Made by a program: the position numbers and the translations under genes | Shown here: positions 49,066-57,006 of the stretch, piece after piece | Numbering within the stretch: position 1 is the first letter of the stretch | How the letters are laid out: every line of letters begins with the position of its first letter | Source: CAZMNF01 sp964567595 | GTDB taxonomy: Bacteria > Bipolaricaulota > Bipolaricaulia > RBG-16-55-9 | Direction: 5' to 3' | Assembly: GCA_964567595.1 (NCBI GenBank) | Contig: CAZMNF010000005.1 | Location: forward strand, 1-64,000 | Length of the DNA: 64,000 nucleotides | Notes under the pieces: generated by a model | Told to the model about the DNA's origin: nothing | What the model saw: the letters and a program-made list of their open reading frames with translations, nothing else | The model's database searches: none

Positions 49066-49551
49066 ATGGTGACCACTGTCCGTCGCATAACGTGGCCCTC
49101 GCTCAGCGGCGCTGCCGCCATTGCGGCTGCTGATCAGGCCAGCAAGGCCGTGGTCGTACGTTCCATACCGCGCCCATTGAGGGTGTGGGACGGAGGTCTC
49201 GGCTACGTCGAGATCGACTTGGCGCGGAACAGCGGCGGCGCGTTCAGCCTCTTCGCCGACTACGGGACGGCACTCACGGTGGTCACCGGAATGGTGATTG
49301 TCGCGATCGTCGCCGTGCTGCTCTCAGGGCGGGTTACCCACCCCCTGGCCTCAGTCGGGCTCACGGGGATCGTTGGCGGGGCGCTGGGGAACTTCATCGA
49401 TCGAGCGCGACTCGGCTACGTCGTCGACTTCATCGAGATCGGGGCCTCGTCGACGCTGCGCTGGCCCACGTTCAACGTGGCCGACACGTCGATTGTGGTC
49501 GGGACGGGGCTTTTGGTGTTCTATCTCTTGCGCAGCGAGGTGCAAGCGTGA
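49066..49551 (+). CDS. lspA: Lipoprotein signal peptidase
   Basis: A 161-residue inner-membrane aspartyl protease cleaving prolipoprotein signal peptides. Four helices and all motifs: Ala-Asp-Gln-Ala-Ser-Lys, Asn-Ser-Gly-Gly-Ala-Phe-Ser, Gly-Asn-Phe-Ile-Asp-Arg and Phe-Asn-Val-Ala-Asp-Thr-Ser, the last two holding the catalytic aspartates. A leaderless promoter drives lspA-tmk-dnaN; the tmk GTG overlaps its stop as GTGA. Confidence 0.95.
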   Translation: MVTTVRRITWPSLSGAAAIAAADQASKAVVVRSIPRPLRVWDGGLGYVEIDLARNSGGAFSLFADYGTALTVVTGMVIVAIVAVLLSGRVTHPLASVGLTGIVGGALGNFIDRARLGYVVDFIEIGASSTLRWPTFNVADTSIVVGTGLLVFYLLRSEVQA

Positions 49552-50210
49552 TCAACGGAACGTTCATCGCGTTGGAAGGGATCGACGGCAGCGGCAAGAC
49601 GACCCATTTGGCCCGCCTCGCTGATCACATGCGCGGCCTTGGCCACGACGTCGTCACCGTGGAGGAGCCGGGCGGCACGGACGTCGGCGAGCGGCTGCGG
49701 GAGCTGCTTCTGCACGCCCGCGGCACATTGGCTCCGTTGAGCGAGCTGCTCATGCTCGAAGCATCCCGCCATGAACTCGTCCGCCAGGAGATTCGCCCGG
49801 CGTTGGGGCGAGGCGCCGTCGTCCTCTCCCATCGCTACGATTACTCCAGCGTTGCCTACCAGGGCTACGGGCGCCAGCTGGACCCGAACCTGATCCGTCA
49901 TCTGAACGCGGAAGCGACTCAGGGCGTCCGTCCGTCGGTGGTGCTCTGGCTGGATATTCCGACGGAGGTGGCATGGCAGCGCCTGCAGGAGGCACGCCGA
50001 CCCGATCGATTGGAGGCGGAAGGATCGGCGTTTCTCGAGCGCGTGGCCGAGGGCTATCACGCCCTGGCTCAGGAATGCCCCGAGATGGTTCGCATTGACG
50101 CCAATCAAGCCGCCGATGAGCTCTTCGAGGCTCTGTTGAGAGCCATCGAGCGCGAGACCGCTTTGCCGATGGCGTCAGGGGAAGGAGGATTCAATGGAAT
50201 TTCAGTGTGA
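49548..50210 (+). CDS. tmk: Thymidylate kinase
   Basis: A 220-residue nucleotide kinase making dTDP from dTMP. Walker A Gly-Ile-Asp-Gly-Ser-Gly-Lys-Thr-Thr, dTMP-site Glu-Glu-Pro-Gly-Gly-Thr, Ser-His-Arg-Tyr (usually Asp-Arg-Tyr) then Ser-Ser-Val-Ala-Tyr-Gln-Gly, and a LID with Arg-Arg-Pro-Asp-Arg. The Asp-to-His change in the Asp-Arg-Tyr motif keeps the Arg. Start is GTG at 49548 overlapping lspA by 4 nt, with GAGGTG 5 nt upstream. Its end overlaps dnaN by 17 nt. Confidence 0.95.
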   Translation: MINGTFIALEGIDGSGKTTHLARLADHMRGLGHDVVTVEEPGGTDVGERLRELLLHARGTLAPLSELLMLEASRHELVRQEIRPALGRGAVVLSHRYDYSSVAYQGYGRQLDPNLIRHLNAEATQGVRPSVVLWLDIPTEVAWQRLQEARRPDRLEAEGSAFLERVAEGYHALAQECPEMVRIDANQAADELFEALLRAIERETALPMASGEGGFNGISV

Positions 50211-51318
50211 TAAAGCTGCGATGGCGTTCGGCGTGAAAACGGCCAGTCGGGCCCTGGGCTCGGGGAGCACGTTGCCCATCCTCGCCGGGTTGAAGCTGTC
50301 CGTGCAGGGAGCCGAGCTCAAGCTCGTCGCGACCGACCTCGAACGCGCGATCACGACCACGATCCCGATCGAGAACGAGGGCGGCGATGGCGAATGCGTG
50401 CTGAGCGGCCAGCTGCTCAACAAGATTACGGGTCGCCTCCCGGCCGACACGGTCAGGGTTCAGATGGACGAGGCGGGCGACAAGCTCGTCATCAGCTCGG
50501 GCGACGCCACATTCGAGCTGCTGCTGTTGCCCTTGGAGGACTTTCCGGACATTCCCGAGGTGCCGGAGGGGTCGCTCTGTCCCATTGAGCGCGAGCGCCT
50601 GGTGCGGGCGTTGGAGCGCACGACGTTTGCGGCGATGAGCGCGCGCGAGACATCGCGGCTCAACCTCACGGGCGTCGACATCCTGACCGAGGGCCAGTCG
50701 ATGAAGCTGGTGGCCACCAACGGCTACCGACTGGCGCTCAAGGAGGAACAGCTCCCGTCCGAGCCGCCCGAGGGCGAGTACCTCGTCGACGCCGATGCCC
50801 TGAAGGACCTGCAGAGCATCCTGAGCAGCCTCGACGACGAGACCGTCACGCTGGCCCATGGCAGCGACCATCTGTTCGCCCAGACCGAGGGGGTTACCTT
50901 TGCGGCGCGCTTGATCCAGGAGGAGTATCCGGACTTTGAGCGGGTCATCCCCTCGGACAACTCGGTCGGCCTGCGTCTCAATCGCGACGCGTTTCTCGAC
51001 GCGCTCGGCCGCGCGGAGATCACCACGGCGACCGAATCCGGCGCCGTCATTCTCGAATCGCGGGACGGCTCGCTCGTGGTGCGCTCCTCGTCCGCGGAGA
51101 AGGGACAGGCCGAGGAGCGCGTCCCGCTGCTCAAGGACGCCGAGTCCCTGTCCGTCTCCTTCCGCGGCGAGTACCTCATCGACGCGCTGAGGCGCATGAC
51201 GTCCTCGGAAGTCGTTCTGTGGCTCAAGGACGGCGAGAGCGCGGGGCTATTGGAGCCGAGCGACGGCGAGGACGACCAGGGATTCCTCTACGTCTGCATG
51301 CCGATCCGCATGGATTGA
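50194..51318 (+). CDS. dnaN: DNA polymerase III sliding clamp, beta subunit
   Basis: A 374-residue clamp of three similar domains that tethers polymerase to DNA. Family signs are Leu-Pro-Ile-Leu-Ala-Gly-Leu, Ala-Thr-Asn-Gly-Tyr-Arg-Leu, Pro-Asp-Phe-Glu-Arg-Val-Ile-Pro, and the C-terminal Met-Pro-Ile-Arg. AAGGAGG lies 5 nt before the ATG, one of the strongest sites here. No dnaA or recF gene adjoins, so no origin is implied. Confidence 0.96.
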   Translation: MEFQCDKAAMAFGVKTASRALGSGSTLPILAGLKLSVQGAELKLVATDLERAITTTIPIENEGGDGECVLSGQLLNKITGRLPADTVRVQMDEAGDKLVISSGDATFELLLLPLEDFPDIPEVPEGSLCPIERERLVRALERTTFAAMSARETSRLNLTGVDILTEGQSMKLVATNGYRLALKEEQLPSEPPEGEYLVDADALKDLQSILSSLDDETVTLAHGSDHLFAQTEGVTFAARLIQEEYPDFERVIPSDNSVGLRLNRDAFLDALGRAEITTATESGAVILESRDGSLVVRSSSAEKGQAEERVPLLKDAESLSVSFRGEYLIDALRRMTSSEVVLWLKDGESAGLLEPSDGEDDQGFLYVCMPIRMD

Positions 51319-51442
51319 GGCCCAGCCACGAACGGCGGATCGATGGCTCGAGGGACACACTTTGCTCGATAGGACAGCTTCGATGAACGAACGCCGGCTG
51401 AGCTCGCTGGGCGAGGACTCCATCCGGCGGGAACTCCATCCA

Positions 51443-51484
51443 AGCGGCAGCCTTTGCAGAGAGGGGGGGCAAGCGACTGCCGCT
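51443..51484. terminator. Inverted repeat between convergent dnaN and ftsZ
   Basis: Arms AGCGGCAG (51443-51450) and CTGCCGCT (51477-51484), eight perfect base pairs with a 26-nt loop, 9 nt beyond the ftsZ stop. No T-run. A shared bidirectional terminator is possible. The remaining 120 bp of this gap show no gene. Confidence 0.35.
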
Positions 51485-51493
51485 CCCTATTAA

Positions 51494-52630
51494 TCAGTCC
51501 TCGTCGTCGCCCCCATCGTCGCCGCGTCGGCGTATGAAGGTAGGGATGTCCCAATCGCCGGGGCGTTCGCGTTTCTCTCTCGCGGGCGGGTCGTCGCTGT
51601 GGTTGTTGCGGTCGTGGTTGAACTGCGCCTCGTACTCCTTGAACTCGTCCTCGGATTCCAGCTCCTCGAATTCCTCGTCCTCGATCGGCTTGAACCCGGT
51701 GGCGATCAGGGTGATCTTCAATCCGTCGAAGTCGTTTTTGACCGTCGTGCCAAAGAAGATGTCGGCGGACTCGCTGACGGCTTCTCGGATCAGCTGGGCG
51801 GCTTCCGTCACCTCTTCCAGCGTCAGATCCATGCCGCCGGTGATGTTCATGATGACGCGCTGGGCACCCTCGACTGAGCCTTCCAGCAACGGACTCGTGA
51901 TCGCGCTGCGGGCGGCCTCGCGGGTGCGCCCCTCGCCTTCGCCTTCGCCGATGCCCATGAGCGCCGTGCCGGCCTTGCGCATGGTCGTCTCCACGTCGGC
52001 GAAGTCCATGTTGATCATGCCGGGGGTCGTGATCAGGTCAGTGATGCCCTGCACGCCCTGGCGCAGAATGTCGTCCACGAGGTCAAACGCTTGCATCAAG
52101 GGAAGATCGGCGGGCGCGACTTTCAGAAGCCGGTCGTTCGGGATCGTGATGAGCGTGTCCACGTACTGGCGCAGCTCCTCGATGCCCTTCTTGCAGCGTT
52201 CGGCCCGTTGATGACCCTCAAAGGCGAACGGCCGCGTCACGATCCCGACGTTGAGCACGCCGGCTTCCTGGGCCAATCGGGCGATCACGGGCGCCGCGCC
52301 CGTGCCGGTGCCGCCGCCCATGCCCGACGTGATAAAGAGCATGTCGATATCTTCCAGGATGTCGTGGAGGTCGCCCTCGGACTCCTCGGCCGCGCGGCGC
52401 CCCACGTCGGGGTCGCCGCCAGCTCCCAAGCCCCCGGTCAGCTTGGAGCCGATCTGGACGTGTTGGTGCGCTTCAATCACTTCGAGCACCTGCGCGTCGG
52501 TGTTGACGGCCACGAGGTCCACGTCCTTGACCTTGTCCTGCACCATCCGACTGACGGCATTGCACCCGCCGCCACCGACCCCGACGACTCGAATGCGGGC
52601 GAGTCCGTTGTTGCTGCGTGCCCGTTCCAT
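51494..52630 (-). CDS. ftsZ: Cell division protein FtsZ
   Basis: A 378-residue tubulin-like GTPase forming the division ring. Gly-Val-Gly-Gly-Gly-Gly-Cys-Asn-Ala at the N-terminus, tubulin signature Gly-Gly-Gly-Thr-Gly-Thr-Gly, T7 loop Asn-Met-Asp-Phe-Ala-Asp, and a C-terminal peptide Asp-Trp-Asp-Ile-Pro-Thr-Phe-Ile-Arg-Arg-Arg that should bind FtsA. After this peptide come nine mostly acidic residues, which is unusual because the peptide normally ends the protein. The linker is short and acidic/Asn-rich. GGGAGG precedes the ATG at 52628-52630. Confidence 0.97.
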   Translation of the reverse strand: MERARSNNGLARIRVVGVGGGGCNAVSRMVQDKVKDVDLVAVNTDAQVLEVIEAHQHVQIGSKLTGGLGAGGDPDVGRRAAEESEGDLHDILEDIDMLFITSGMGGGTGTGAAPVIARLAQEAGVLNVGIVTRPFAFEGHQRAERCKKGIEELRQYVDTLITIPNDRLLKVAPADLPLMQAFDLVDDILRQGVQGITDLITTPGMINMDFADVETTMRKAGTALMGIGEGEGEGRTREAARSAITSPLLEGSVEGAQRVIMNITGGMDLTLEEVTEAAQLIREAVSESADIFFGTTVKNDFDGLKITLIATGFKPIEDEEFEELESEDEFKEYEAQFNHDRNNHSDDPPAREKRERPGDWDIPTFIRRRGDDGGDDED

Positions 52631-52663
52631 GACTCGCTCCTCCCTCATCTCTTGTCCCACACG

Positions 52664-53947
52664 CTAGCTGGCCGATCCGCGAAAGACCTGGTTGAGCCAG
52701 CGGAGGACCTTGGTGAAGACCGTGTCGTCGCCGCGACCGTTGCGTCGGGGACTGCCGACTTCGTCGTGGCGGCCTTCGCCGTAGCGGAAGTCGAACTCGC
52801 GCGAGTCCATGGCGTATTTCAACAAGCCGATCGCCGTTGCGTAGACGGGGCTCTCCACGATATCGCGCAGTCCATGGATCCCTTGGGGCGTCTTCCCCCG
52901 GCGAACGGCGACGTTGTAGCGCTCCTGGACGAACTCCGGAATCCCTTTCAACAGCGCCGTCCCCCCGGTCAGCACGATGCCGGCCGGGACCAGGTCGCGG
53001 TATCCCGCGTCCTCGATTTCGCCCATCGCCAAGTCGAAGAGCTCTTCCAGCCGCGGCTCGATGATCTTGGCCAACTTCCGCTTGCTGATGCTCTTCTTCT
53101 CGCCGCTGATCGTGGTAATCTCGAAGCGCTCTTCCCCGCTGACCTCGTCCACCCGCGGAAGCCCCTCAGTCCGTTTGATCCGCTCGGCCTCCTGGTATTC
53201 GACCTTCAGGCCGACCGTGATGTCGTTGGTGATGTGCTCGCCCGCGATGGGCAAAATTTTGGAAAACCAGATGTCGCCGCGTCGGAAGATCGCGATGTCG
53301 GTCGTGCCGCCGCCGATGTCCATGAGCACGACACCGAGCTCTTTCTCGGCCTCGGAGAGCACGGCGTAGCTGCTGGCCAGCGGCTGGAGCACGATCTTTT
53401 CGATGTCGATGCCGACGTTGGTCACGCAGCGGTAAATGTTGTGCACGGCCGTCATGGAGCCCGTCACGATGTGGACGTCGACTTCCAGTCGGGTGCCGGT
53501 CATGCCGACCGGGTCCGTGATCCCCTCCTGGCCGTCCACGATGTACTGGCGCGGGATCACGTGGATCAGTTCGGCGTCGGGGGCGATCTGAATCGCCTGC
53601 GCCGTGTCGATGACGCGTCGCACATCGTCGGTCGTGATCGTGCGATTGTCGCGGGAGATGCTGACCGTGCCGGAGTTGTTGATGGAGGTGATATGCTTGC
53701 CGGCAATGCCGGCAAAGACGTGGTCGATCTCCATGTCGGCCATGTTTTCGGCTTCGTCGATCGACCGTCGAATGGAATTGGTCGTCTCGCCGATGTCGAC
53801 GACGACGCCCTTCTCTAGGCCACGAGATGGAGCCTTGCCCATGCCGATGATCTCAATGACCCCGTTCTCGACACTCCCGACGAGGGTCACGACCTTCGTC
53901 GTGCCGATGTCGAGCCCGATGAGCAAGCCCCCGTTCCCTCTCACCAT
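52664..53947 (-). CDS. ftsA: Cell division protein FtsA
   Basis: A 427-residue actin-like protein that anchors FtsZ to the membrane. Phosphate 1 loop Leu-Asp-Ile-Gly-Thr-Thr-Lys, phosphate 2 Asp-Ile-Gly-Gly-Gly-Thr-Thr-Asp, adenosine motif Leu-Thr-Gly-Gly-Thr-Ala, and a C-terminal amphipathic helix (Val-Leu-Arg-Trp-Leu-Asn-Gln-Val-Phe) for membrane binding. A charged linker of about 25 residues precedes the helix. It is followed by ftsZ 33 bp downstream. Confidence 0.97.
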   Translation of the reverse strand: MVRGNGGLLIGLDIGTTKVVTLVGSVENGVIEIIGMGKAPSRGLEKGVVVDIGETTNSIRRSIDEAENMADMEIDHVFAGIAGKHITSINNSGTVSISRDNRTITTDDVRRVIDTAQAIQIAPDAELIHVIPRQYIVDGQEGITDPVGMTGTRLEVDVHIVTGSMTAVHNIYRCVTNVGIDIEKIVLQPLASSYAVLSEAEKELGVVLMDIGGGTTDIAIFRRGDIWFSKILPIAGEHITNDITVGLKVEYQEAERIKRTEGLPRVDEVSGEERFEITTISGEKKSISKRKLAKIIEPRLEELFDLAMGEIEDAGYRDLVPAGIVLTGGTALLKGIPEFVQERYNVAVRRGKTPQGIHGLRDIVESPVYATAIGLLKYAMDSREFDFRYGEGRHDEVGSPRRNGRGDDTVFTKVLRWLNQVFRGSAS

Positions 53948-53991
53948 GGTTTCATCCCTCTCACCGCCTCAAGAGCGGGGGTGATCTCTTC

Positions 53992-54021
53992 ATCTTGGGG
54001 GAGAGTCCAGAGCCTTGTCAA
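53992..54021 (-). promoter_or_regulatory. Possible promoter before ftsA
   Basis: Minus strand TTGACA (54016-54021), 18 bp, CAAGAT (53992-53997), in the 82-bp gap after ftsQ. The -35 is perfect, the -10 weak. Confidence 0.4.
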
Positions 54022-54029
54022 GCCTGGTC

Positions 54030-54764
54030 TCATCGTCCAATGACCACCTCGCCCGGAATCCTCAAGTCGAGGGTGCGCCAGCCTCGCTTATCCGCCGCGC
54101 GAAGCGTTTCGACGACGCGCTCCAACCGCGCAACCTGCTCCGACAATTCCCTCGGCGGCAGCAGAGCACGCCGCCCGTCCCGGGTGCGCAGTATCCAGTC
54201 GTAGCCCCGGACCCGCAGCGAGACGTACTGGCGCAGTCTCTCGCCGCCGAGCGCGTACAACGAACGGAGCGCGCGGAGAGCGGCTTCCGACTTCAGTTGA
54301 GGACCTTGGGGAGAGGACGTCGTCTCGACACTCGCAACAATGGGCAGCGACGGCGGCGGCCGATCTGCGCGTTCCAATAGAACGCCATCGCGGTCGGCCC
54401 AGTGGCGTTGGCCATTGGCAAGCTCAACGATCCCATGCGGGCGCCGCTCCGTTACTTCAATCCGGACGACCACATGGTCCGACGAGGCACGTTCGGACGT
54501 GGCATCGACGTGAGCTTGACGGACTTTCGGGAGCTGTTCGAGTGCGTCAAGGGCACGGGCTTCGGCCTGAGGCGTCCATGACGCCCCAACCTCTAGACCG
54601 CTTTCGCCTCGGATCGTCCCTGGATCCAAGTGCTCCACGCCGGTGACGTTCACACGCGTCACTGTGGGCGGGGCCGTCGGTCGAGGCACCAAGTGCCAGG
54701 CGACGAGGCCTAACCCGCCGAGAGCCACCGCCAGGAGAATCCCCCCTCTCACCAGAGGCCTCAA
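54030..54764 (-). CDS. ftsQ: Cell division protein FtsQ
   Basis: A 244-residue bitopic division protein: N-terminal helix at about 7-25, then a POTRA domain (Val-Thr-Arg-Val-Asn-Val-Thr-Gly-Val-Glu-His-Leu) and the FtsQ domain with Trp-Ala-Asp-Arg-Asp-Gly-Val-Leu. The short cytoplasmic end and order between murB and ftsA support the call. Start overlaps the murB stop as ATGA. Confidence 0.9.
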   Translation of the reverse strand: MRPLVRGGILLAVALGGLGLVAWHLVPRPTAPPTVTRVNVTGVEHLDPGTIRGESGLEVGASWTPQAEARALDALEQLPKVRQAHVDATSERASSDHVVVRIEVTERRPHGIVELANGQRHWADRDGVLLERADRPPPSLPIVASVETTSSPQGPQLKSEAALRALRSLYALGGERLRQYVSLRVRGYDWILRTRDGRRALLPPRELSEQVARLERVVETLRAADKRGWRTLDLRIPGEVVIGR

Positions 54765-55651
54765 GTGGGGACGACGACGAGTTCGAGTCGCAGTTCCACC
54801 CCAAACACTTTGTACACCCTCTCTATGGCGATGTCAATCAGATTTTGCAGATCAGCAGCGGTGGCTCGCCGTTCGTTAACCATAAAGTTGGCATGAACTG
54901 GGGAGATTCTCGCGCCGCCCCGACGTAGGCCCTTCAGGCCAGCCCGTTCGAGCATCTGGCCGGCGCTGAGGCCTCCTGGGGGGTTGGCGAACACGCAGCC
55001 CGGGCTCGGCTGTCGCAGGGGTTGGACCGACCGTCGATGGGCCATCAACGCCTGCGGGTCGACGCGTTGAGGCTCCCCAATGCGGAATTGGCCTTCCAGA
55101 ATCACGTACTCGTTCCGCCGAAACAGGCTGTCGCGATAGCCGAACGCGCATTCGTCAGGCGTCAGCGTCGCCAGTTGGCCATCCGGTCGCAGGGCGGTCA
55201 CCCGTTCGAGCCTGTCCGAGATCGTCGCGTCGCGGCCGCCGGCGTTCATCGTCAGCGCTCCGCCGATGGATCCCGGGATGCCGATCAGGCCATCAAAGTC
55301 GTAATAGCCGTGGGCACGGAGGTGTCCCATCGTGGCGCCGAGGCCAGCTCCCGCCTGGACGGTCAACCGATCGGTCTCGATCCGGGTCCGACCGAACGCG
55401 CGACCGAGATGGATGACCAATCCCGGGAAGCCGGAATCGGGAACCAGCACGTTCGTGCCGTTGCCAAGCACCATCCAAGGCAGCGCGTGGTCCTCCGCGT
55501 AATGCACCAAGTCGGCCACTTGATCAACGTCGGTGGGTTGGGCAAACAGCCGGGCCGGTCCCCCGATGCCGAGCGACGTCAACGGCGCCAGGGGCACGTT
55601 CGATTGAACGACGGTCTCAATCGAGCTCGGTGGGGCAGCCAGCGTCGTCAT
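54761..55651 (-). CDS. murB: UDP-N-acetylenolpyruvoylglucosamine reductase
   Basis: A 296-residue FAD enzyme completing UDP-MurNAc. FAD block Leu-Gly-Asn-Gly-Thr-Asn-Val-Leu, Gly-Ile-Pro-Gly-Ser-Ile-Gly-Gly-Ala, Tyr-Arg-Asp-Ser in the middle, and Pro-Gly-Cys-Val-Phe-Ala-Asn-Pro at the proton-donor site, where Cys replaces the usual Ser. The length fits a type II MurB lacking the extra domain of the E. coli enzyme. Start overlaps the murC stop as ATGA, with GGGAGG 5 nt upstream. Confidence 0.95.
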   Translation of the reverse strand: MTTLAAPPSSIETVVQSNVPLAPLTSLGIGGPARLFAQPTDVDQVADLVHYAEDHALPWMVLGNGTNVLVPDSGFPGLVIHLGRAFGRTRIETDRLTVQAGAGLGATMGHLRAHGYYDFDGLIGIPGSIGGALTMNAGGRDATISDRLERVTALRPDGQLATLTPDECAFGYRDSLFRRNEYVILEGQFRIGEPQRVDPQALMAHRRSVQPLRQPSPGCVFANPPGGLSAGQMLERAGLKGLRRGGARISPVHANFMVNERRATAADLQNLIDIAIERVYKVFGVELRLELVVVPT

Positions 55652-57006
55652 CGCGCCCTCCCTTCCCGGGCGACCTGGTGGAGCACGTCGCCGATATCGC
55701 CGGGCCCGAACCCGATGATGAAGTCGCCCGGCTCGGAGCGACGGCGCAGGAAGCCATACACGTCGTCGAGCGTGGGCAGGTAGTGGACCTCGGGATGCTC
55801 GCGACGGATCGTCTCCACGATGCGCTGCGAGCTGACGCCGGGAATGGGCGACTCGTACGCCGGATAGATATCCGAGACGATGACCTTGTCGGCGCCACGG
55901 AACGCCCGCGCGAAGTGTCTGTGCAGATAGCTCATGCGCGAGTAGCGATGGGGTTGGAACACGGCGATGACTCGCCGCGGCTGCCAACCGCGGCGGACGG
56001 CGTCCAGATTGACGTCTATCTGCGTCGGAAGATGGGCGTAGTCGTCGACGACGACTCGCCCGTTTTCTTCCAACACCTGGAAGCGACGTTCGGGCAACTG
56101 GAACGTGGCCAGCGTCTCGATCATGGTCGTGAAATCCAAGCCGGAGAGATGGCCCGCCAACAGCGCCGCCAACGCGTTGGCGACGTTATGGCGACCGGGA
56201 GCGGGCAGCGCCAACTGGCCGACCTTTTCGCCTTGGAACCAGATGTCCGCGGTGGTCGCCCGCCGGCGTTGGCGAACGTGTCGCGCCTCAAGATCGGCGG
56301 CGTGATTCAGCCCGAACGTCCAGGCCTCTGAGCTAGCTGCCTTGAGCAGCTCCGTGTGCGGATCGTCCGCCGACAGAATCGCCTTCTGGCTCTGGCCCAC
56401 GAACTCGCGGAATGCGGAGACCAGGCACGCCTCACTGCCGTAGGTGTTGAGATGGTCCCGACCCACGTTGCAGACGATGCCGATCTCCGAGGCGAACTGA
56501 CGGAAGCGCCCGTCGCTTTCGTCGATCTCCGCGACGAGCCAGGGACTGGCCCCTAAGCGCGCGTGCCCGCCCAACGAGGGCGAGGGGGCTCCCACCAGAT
56601 AGGACGGATCACGCCCCGTCGCCTTAAGCAGCGCAGCCGTCATGGCGCTCGTCGTCGTCTTGCCGTGGGTTCCGGCGATCGCCAGCGTTCGGTGACTGGC
56701 GATGAGCTGGCCGAGAACTTCTTGACGGTGATAGACGGGCAACGACTGGCGGGTCGCCGCCTTCAGCTCCAGATTGTTCGTCTGGATCGCTGAGGAATAG
56801 ACGACCGAGCGGTCGCCCCCCAGTCGGGTGTCGTCGTGGCCGAGATGGATCGGCACGCCGGCAGCTTGGAGCGCGCGGGTGTGAGCGTTATCGCGAAGAT
56901 CCGATCCGCTCACCGAGTGCCCGCGCTCGTGAAGCAACCAAGCCAAGGCGCTCATGCCATCTCCGCCGATGCCGATAAAGTGGTAGGACTCGCGCAGGGG
57001 CATCAT
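55648..57006 (-). CDS. murC: UDP-N-acetylmuramate--L-alanine ligase
   Basis: A 452-residue Mur ligase adding L-Ala. N-terminal Gly-Ile-Gly-Gly-Asp-Gly-Met-Ser (usually Gly-Gly-Ile-Gly-Met-Ser), ATP loop Gly-Thr-His-Gly-Lys-Thr-Thr-Thr, Asn-Val-Gly-Arg-Asp-His-Leu, Pro-Glu-Arg-Arg-Phe-Gln (MurC-typical) and Asp-Asp-Tyr-Ala-His. The start lies well inside murG: with the ATG at 57004-57006 the two overlap by 119 nt. GGGAGG lies 18 nt upstream of this ATG, so an in-frame TTG closer to it cannot be ruled out. Confidence 0.94.
   Translation of the reverse strand: MMPLRESYHFIGIGGDGMSALAWLLHERGHSVSGSDLRDNAHTRALQAAGVPIHLGHDDTRLGGDRSVVYSSAIQTNNLELKAATRQSLPVYHRQEVLGQLIASHRTLAIAGTHGKTTTSAMTAALLKATGRDPSYLVGAPSPSLGGHARLGASPWLVAEIDESDGRFRQFASEIGIVCNVGRDHLNTYGSEACLVSAFREFVGQSQKAILSADDPHTELLKAASSEAWTFGLNHAADLEARHVRQRRRATTADIWFQGEKVGQLALPAPGRHNVANALAALLAGHLSGLDFTTMIETLATFQLPERRFQVLEENGRVVVDDYAHLPTQIDVNLDAVRRGWQPRRVIAVFQPHRYSRMSYLHRHFARAFRGADKVIVSDIYPAYESPIPGVSSQRIVETIRREHPEVHYLPTLDDVYGFLRRRSEPGDFIIGFGPGDIGDVLHQVAREGRAR

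Noticed and set aside
50194..51318. Replication origin near dnaN and gyrB
   Set aside because: No dnaA or recF gene and no cluster of DnaA boxes seen; dnaN follows tmk and gyrB lies 8 kb away on the other strand.
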